Part shown: positions 60,127-64,000 of the stretch, one piece after another
Layout: every line of letters begins with the position of its first letter
How positions within the stretch are numbered: position 1 is the first letter of the stretch
NCBI RefSeq assembly: GCF_050296195.1
Contig: NZ_JBNKRB010000024.1
Strand: one strand, 5' to 3'
From: Gynuella sp050296195
GTDB lineage: Bacteria > Pseudomonadota > Gammaproteobacteria > Pseudomonadales > Natronospirillaceae
DNA length: 64,000 nucleotides
Notes under the pieces: generated by a model
Told to the model about the DNA's origin: nothing
The model's database searches: none
Seen by the model: the letters and a program-made list of their open reading frames with translations, nothing else
Program-made: the position numbers and the translations under genes

Positions 60127-61344
60127 ATGGAAAACTCAGCAAAAAAAGTCGCTTTTGTTATATCAGGAGCTGCCGCATTCATACCACAAGAACTTGCTTG
60201 TATTCGAGCAATCATGGAAGCCAAATATCCCGGGGCTACAGAAAAAATAACCCCAGCCATTCTTGCAGGAACAAGCTCTGGATCAATATGTACAATTCTG
60301 GTCAATGGAGTCATTAATGGAAAAATCACCTGGGATCAGGTGGAGAATGATATTATTCCAGCGATCAAGAATAATAATATTTACGATAATGAACTGTTTC
60401 AGCAAGCTCTATTGTTCAATGCAATTCAAACCATTATTGCGGGATCAAAATCAAGTAAAGACACTATTCAGTTGTATAATGATGTTGTTGACTTGTTAAA
60501 GAATCACTCATCCATGAAGTGGCAACAAGTTTTGAAGAAGTTGATTTCTATTTTTGGTGAATCGATTAAAGAATATAAAGAAATCAGGGCTTTTGCTAGC
60601 GATGTAGCCACATTCATTCAAAAGGTTAAGCACTATGATTATGAAACGGTGAAAGCTGCTTACCAAGCCATTTTTGAGAATATAGGAAAGGGTTATGTCT
60701 TGGATACTGCTCCGCTGAAAGTTACCTTAGAAAAATATATCAATACCGTCATGGACTTCAAAACCATGGAGCAGCTTCCTTGCCACACGCTTATATCTGC
60801 GGTTTCGGTGGCTGATGGCAGTGAAAAAAGATTCGATAGCACAGAAAACGACGATAAAGACACAAACCTGGTCGATATCATTTTAGCTTCCACGGCTATT
60901 CCTGTGATATTCCCTGAGCGTGCGGTAAACACTCAAATGTATGTTGATGGTGGAACAGGCACTGATAATTTCCCTGTTCCAGATATTATGGTTGCTGGAG
61001 AAAAGTTCGACGAAGTGTATGTCATCACCCACAAAAATGAGACACTGCTTGGCAAACCTATCGCTCACAACTACACGTGGATGCCTATCCTATCGAATTT
61101 ATCTTTTGCCTTGGCCGTTCAGGGAGGAAACACAGTAACCTACCAGATGGCTCAATCTCTCAGTATTGTTGACAACCCCCAAAATGCCTACTTATATATG
61201 CCTGATTTCGATCAGAATTTTGGTATGCTTGATTTTGACTCCATGCCAGAGCAATTAAAAGAGTCAAAAAAATATTGTGAGGCACATTCTCCTGAAAAAG
61301 TTGTTGACGTCTTAAAGCGTATTAACTTTCCAGTCTCGAGCTAA
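60127..61344 (+). CDS. Patatin-like phospholipase
   Basis: A 405-residue protein of the patatin superfamily, a Ser-Asp dyad lipid acyl hydrolase. The nucleophile is in ILAGTSSGSIC (GxSxG), and the Asp in MYVDGGTGTDNFPVP (DGG). The oxyanion loop reads FVISGAAAFIPQE instead of the common Gly-Gly-Gly-x-Arg. The middle third (about 100-190) is helical and unique. No signal peptide. AAGGAAAATAATA precedes the ATG. It stands alone between IS110 debris and a small ankyrin gene. Cytoplasmic patatins can be phage-defence effectors (as in CBASS), but no sensor or cyclase is adjacent. Confidence 0.85.
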   Translation: MENSAKKVAFVISGAAAFIPQELACIRAIMEAKYPGATEKITPAILAGTSSGSICTILVNGVINGKITWDQVENDIIPAIKNNNIYDNELFQQALLFNAIQTIIAGSKSSKDTIQLYNDVVDLLKNHSSMKWQQVLKKLISIFGESIKEYKEIRAFASDVATFIQKVKHYDYETVKAAYQAIFENIGKGYVLDTAPLKVTLEKYINTVMDFKTMEQLPCHTLISAVSVADGSEKRFDSTENDDKDTNLVDIILASTAIPVIFPERAVNTQMYVDGGTGTDNFPVPDIMVAGEKFDEVYVITHKNETLLGKPIAHNYTWMPILSNLSFALAVQGGNTVTYQMAQSLSIVDNPQNAYLYMPDFDQNFGMLDFDSMPEQLKESKKYCEAHSPEKVVDVLKRINFPVSS

Positions 61345-61431
61345 TTCAGACCATAAACAATAGACGAATTTGGCATTGAATATAAACTATTGGATGTCCT
61401 ACTTTTGCTTATGTAATTGCACAAACACCTA

Positions 61432-61461
61432 AAGCAGCGGCGCCGTTTACGGCGTCCTGCT
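61432..61461 (+). terminator. Hairpin downstream of the patatin gene
   Basis: AGCAGCGGCGCCG, TTTA, CGGCGTCCTGCT fold into a strong stem with one mismatch, about 90 bp after the stop. Probable mRNA end. Confidence 0.5.
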
Positions 61462-61566
61462 GGCGAGATTTCGAGTCCGTAGTCCACTGCAATAGCAGTG
61501 TTTGAAGGTCGACTGGATGATCACATGGCATTGTAATTTTTAGCTGACACAGAATTTTGAACACCC

Positions 61567-61968
61567 TCAGGCATTTTTATCACACTTAGATTTAATTTTC
61601 GCTTCTAAATGTTCTATTCCATCGTGTAGGATGTTCATATGTTTAGAGTTTGCTTCAGCATCAAATTTGAATTCAGCATTTAGTGCATCAGTTTTAGCCC
61701 CTTTTTCAGTAAGAAACTCCAATATTTCTTTATGACCGAATTCCTCTGCCACTTTTAAAGGAGTAAATCCACCTTCACCTTCTTGATCAATATTAATTCC
61801 GTTTTCTACTAATAATTTTACGGCCTCGATATCGCCCCATACACATACACAGTGCAAAGCATTATCACCCAGAGCATTGGTATCATTTATATCGCAAAGC
61901 TTGACGCCAACAAAATCTGGTACAGATTCTACTTGGTCCAGCAAATCTCGAACGGCTTTGTTCATCAT
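61567..61968 (-). CDS. Small ankyrin-repeat protein
   Basis: A 133-residue protein with two to three ankyrin repeats: NDTNALGDNALHCVCVWGDI, EAVKLLVENGINIDQEGEGG and FTPLKVAEEFGHKEILEFLT, then an acidic tail. No signal peptide. Such small ankyrin proteins often act as immunity or inhibitor proteins (for example with polymorphic toxins or lipases); the convergent patatin-like gene is the only candidate partner and the link is speculative. Confidence 0.8.
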   Translation of the reverse strand: MMNKAVRDLLDQVESVPDFVGVKLCDINDTNALGDNALHCVCVWGDIEAVKLLVENGINIDQEGEGGFTPLKVAEEFGHKEILEFLTEKGAKTDALNAEFKFDAEANSKHMNILHDGIEHLEAKIKSKCDKNA

Positions 61969-62818
61969 ATATTGCCTAGCATCTTACTAGTCCTCTAGAA
62001 CACGTGTTTAATCGCGTAGTGAGACATAGTAACGGGTCAGAAATAATCGATATTCTATAATATACTCTTCCTTATAAAAAAGATGCCAGACGATAGCCAA
62101 AAAAAGCAGCACATACCTCATCTGACAAATTATCATCGGTAGAGTATTGTCTAATGGTGAATCACCATTAGAAGTCAGTCAACTTTTGGGCCTGGGCGCT
62201 AACACTATTTAAAAATAGCGAGAAAAAAAAGAGGAAAACCTCAACTCCTAAAACACGCTCAAGATGAATATGTTTATAGGGAGTCCATGATTAATATTGC
62301 TACATTCAATCTTCATCAGGTCACTGAACGGTTGTATACTTGTGTACTACTCACCTGCTCCAACTACTTTCCCAAAACCCAAAATATCGAAAATCTCCAA
62401 CATTTTTGCATACAGATTGATTCCGAATTTACCGGCATTTTTCCGATCGACAGTAAATTTCATCGGCGCTGTTTCCGACGTTAACAGCGAGCCTATGTTG
62501 AACCGCGTTATTCGAAACATTACGAAAAGCGTACATCCCTCTCCGACAAATCAAATATCCACAATGAATAAACCAGCGCTCAAATTCGGTCAGACTGAGC
62601 CACCCTGCCCCAAAATGGCGTTACGGAAAACCATAACCATCAAAACCGGATCAAAACGGTTATCTTGCATACATTTTTTTCAGAGCTACTCTTATTCTTG
62701 TTATGTATATTGGAATCCGTTTCCAGTTAGCCATATAACAAAGACCTTCCGACAGCATTGCCATCTCTTGATGACTTTTCGGACCCGGGAATAAGTTATT
62801 CAATCAAGGGAGTCTGTT
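61969..62818. other. Long intergenic region with a palindrome
   Basis: About 850 bp with no gene I trust; a 165-codon plus-strand frame at 62297-62794 has no protein-like composition. At 62151-62171, CTAATGGTGA a TCACCATTAG is a near-perfect palindrome of unknown role. The downstream cytochrome gene promoter must be in the right half. Confidence 0.5.
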
Positions 62819-64000
62819 ATGCAGCACCATATGACTTTTATTCGGCGAATGCTGTCTTTTTTATTTGTCCATAAGCGATCGCTGTTTTATTTGCTTGTAA
62901 CCATCATCAGTATTCACGTCCTGTTACTGCTGGCAGGGAAAATCTATCAGCATCTGGATCGAGACCCGGACCGTGGCGCGATTGCCATCGCAGATGGGGC
63001 ATTTGGTGAGAGCTACAGCACTCCCATATATTTAGAGGATGATGAAAGCACTGCTGTGGATGAAAGCCAGGGGTGGTCACCCTCAGACAGTCTCTGGTTT
63101 TATAATATTACCCAGGGTTCGGCTCTATTGCCTTATGACTTTTATCTGAGTCTGGAGAGTGCTGATTCAGAGGAAAAGCTGCGCTCCAATCGCATCATCG
63201 ATTACTACCGTTATTTGCCACAGAAGAAAACCTTTTTTAACCCGGACGCATTGGCTGTCGGTTTTGTCAAAGATACTTACCAGGGTAAGGATTATATGGG
63301 CTTTACCTGTGCGGCCTGTCATACCACTCAAGTCAACTATCAAGGCCAGGCGGTGCGAATTGATGGCGGCCCGGCCATGGCCAATATGGTCGGATACCTG
63401 ACCGCGATTGAGAAGGCACTCCATCAGACACGTTCAGATCCTCAGAAAAAGGCACGGTTTATTAAAGCGGTGCTGGCACTGTCGAATGACTATAAAAATC
63501 AAGAAACTGTGGAGGCTGATCTGCAAAAATGGACCCATACCATTCAACTGTATAACACGGTCAATCATAGCCATATTGATTACGGCTACGCCCGGCTCGA
63601 TGCATTTGGCCGAATCTATAATCGGGTGTTGCAGTATGTGCCGAACAGGCAGGATGTCTATGATATCTTGACCCAAACCACCAGCCCTACCGGTCGCTAC
63701 CTTATTTCTGATGACCAGGCTAACAAAGTACTCGATGGTATAGATGAGACCATCATCGGCAATGATCAGTTTGCGTTGATCATTCAACGATTAATGTCGA
63801 ATGAAGCAGGCTATCCCGGCTTGACCCAGCGGCAAATGCTGATCGTTCGTAACGCTCTGTTTAACGAACCCGATGCGCCGGTCAGTTATCCGTTTCTCTG
63901 GGATATCGTGCGTTCGGATTACGTACAATGGAATGGGCTGGCTGCGAATTCTGGCATAGGCCCGCTCGGCCGTAATACCGGAGAAGTGATCGGAGTTTTC
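62819..64000 (+). CDS. Di-haem cytochrome c peroxidase-like protein (RoxA-type), partial
   Basis: The frame is open from ATG 62819 to the right edge (394 codons), with GGGAG 6 bp before the start. A signal-anchor helix (LFYLLVTIISIHVLLLLAGK, about 21-40) is followed by a periplasmic domain. A haem c site CxxCH lies in GFTCAACHTTQVNYQGQ, and VSYPFLWDIVRSDYVQWNGL plus GPLGRNTGEVIGVF are typical of the di-haem peroxidase-like group that includes rubber oxygenase RoxA. The second haem site is beyond the window. Probable role is periplasmic oxidation or peroxide reduction. Confidence 0.85.
   Translation, partial: MQHHMTFIRRMLSFLFVHKRSLFYLLVTIISIHVLLLLAGKIYQHLDRDPDRGAIAIADGAFGESYSTPIYLEDDESTAVDESQGWSPSDSLWFYNITQGSALLPYDFYLSLESADSEEKLRSNRIIDYYRYLPQKKTFFNPDALAVGFVKDTYQGKDYMGFTCAACHTTQVNYQGQAVRIDGGPAMANMVGYLTAIEKALHQTRSDPQKKARFIKAVLALSNDYKNQETVEADLQKWTHTIQLYNTVNHSHIDYGYARLDAFGRIYNRVLQYVPNRQDVYDILTQTTSPTGRYLISDDQANKVLDGIDETIIGNDQFALIIQRLMSNEAGYPGLTQRQMLIVRNALFNEPDAPVSYPFLWDIVRSDYVQWNGLAANSGIGPLGRNTGEVIGVF

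Noticed and set aside
60127..61344. CBASS system with patatin effector
   Set aside because: No cyclic-nucleotide synthase gene or other CBASS component is adjacent.
62297..62794. 165-codon plus-strand frame before the cytochrome gene
   Set aside because: Composition is not protein-like and overlaps a second equally unconvincing frame; no ribosome-binding site.
1..64000. CRISPR arrays, rRNA or tRNA genes
   Set aside because: No regularly spaced direct repeats and no cloverleaf or rRNA sequence was recognised by reading; a covariance-model search would be decisive.

Overview
The window looks like a chromosome segment of a polysaccharide-degrading, probably marine or rhizosphere, gammaproteobacterium (the gene types recall Gynuella, Saccharophagus or Reinekea; the genus is inference). 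It carries several hemicellulose enzymes (GH2 beta-mannosidase, GH43 arabinanase-type enzyme with CBM42 and ricin-type lectin domains, GH3 enzyme with PA14 domain, secreted carbohydrate-type esterase), hflK-hflC, a c-di-GMP phosphodiesterase-type sensor, a chemoreceptor and many one-component regulators (LacI, HxlR, AraC, LysR).

Left part (1-32 kb) is host-like chromosome. In order: mannosidase plus LacI regulator; SDR oxidoreductase; secreted glutathione peroxidase; lytic transglycosylase with a DUF350 membrane protein; GH43 enzyme; a lipase-like plus secreted-protein pair; a DUF2589 operon; an EAL-domain sensor; hflKC; a phage/GTA-type holin; SGNH hydrolase; APH-like kinase; HxlR regulator divergent from an NmrA-like reductase; alpha/beta hydrolase; NTF2-like protein divergent from an AraC regulator; GH3 plus esterase; LysE-type exporter. 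Five copies of one 141-bp MITE-like repeat with terminal inverted repeats lie only in this part.

Middle part (32-58 kb) is an accessory island bracketed by two decayed copies of the same IS1380-type element in the same orientation. Its left half (34.4-45.2 kb, all on the minus strand) is a defence island: a SIR2-APAZ / short prokaryotic Argonaute pair (SPARSA type), a Hachiman-type HamA-HamB nuclease/helicase pair, and a less familiar group made of an RNase H-like protein, a Ser/Thr kinase, a HEPN protein with an RNxxxH motif and a restriction-nuclease-like protein. A short motif, consensus CGGCCAnnAGCGGACATT, recurs at the 3' end of nearly every module and once, inverted, upstream of the first, so the array looks cassette-like. 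A decayed integrase and an intact stand-alone tyrosine recombinase flank it. Next to it lies an arsenic operon (arsC-arsR fusion, arsC, arsH, ACR3 pump, ECF sigma factor, ArsP-type permease, small thioredoxin-like protein). Pieces of a second, decayed arsenic operon lie on both sides of a chemoreceptor gene. A DMT exporter, a LysR regulator and an unknown membrane gene pair complete the island.

Right part (58-64 kb) holds transposase remnants (IS1380, IS110), a cbrC-like pseudogene, a patatin-like phospholipase, a small ankyrin protein and, running off the right edge, a di-haem cytochrome c peroxidase-like (RoxA-type) gene. Six pseudogenes in the 33-59 kb region, including the IS1380 copy, carry in-frame stops in otherwise readable sequence, as expected for recently acquired and decaying DNA.
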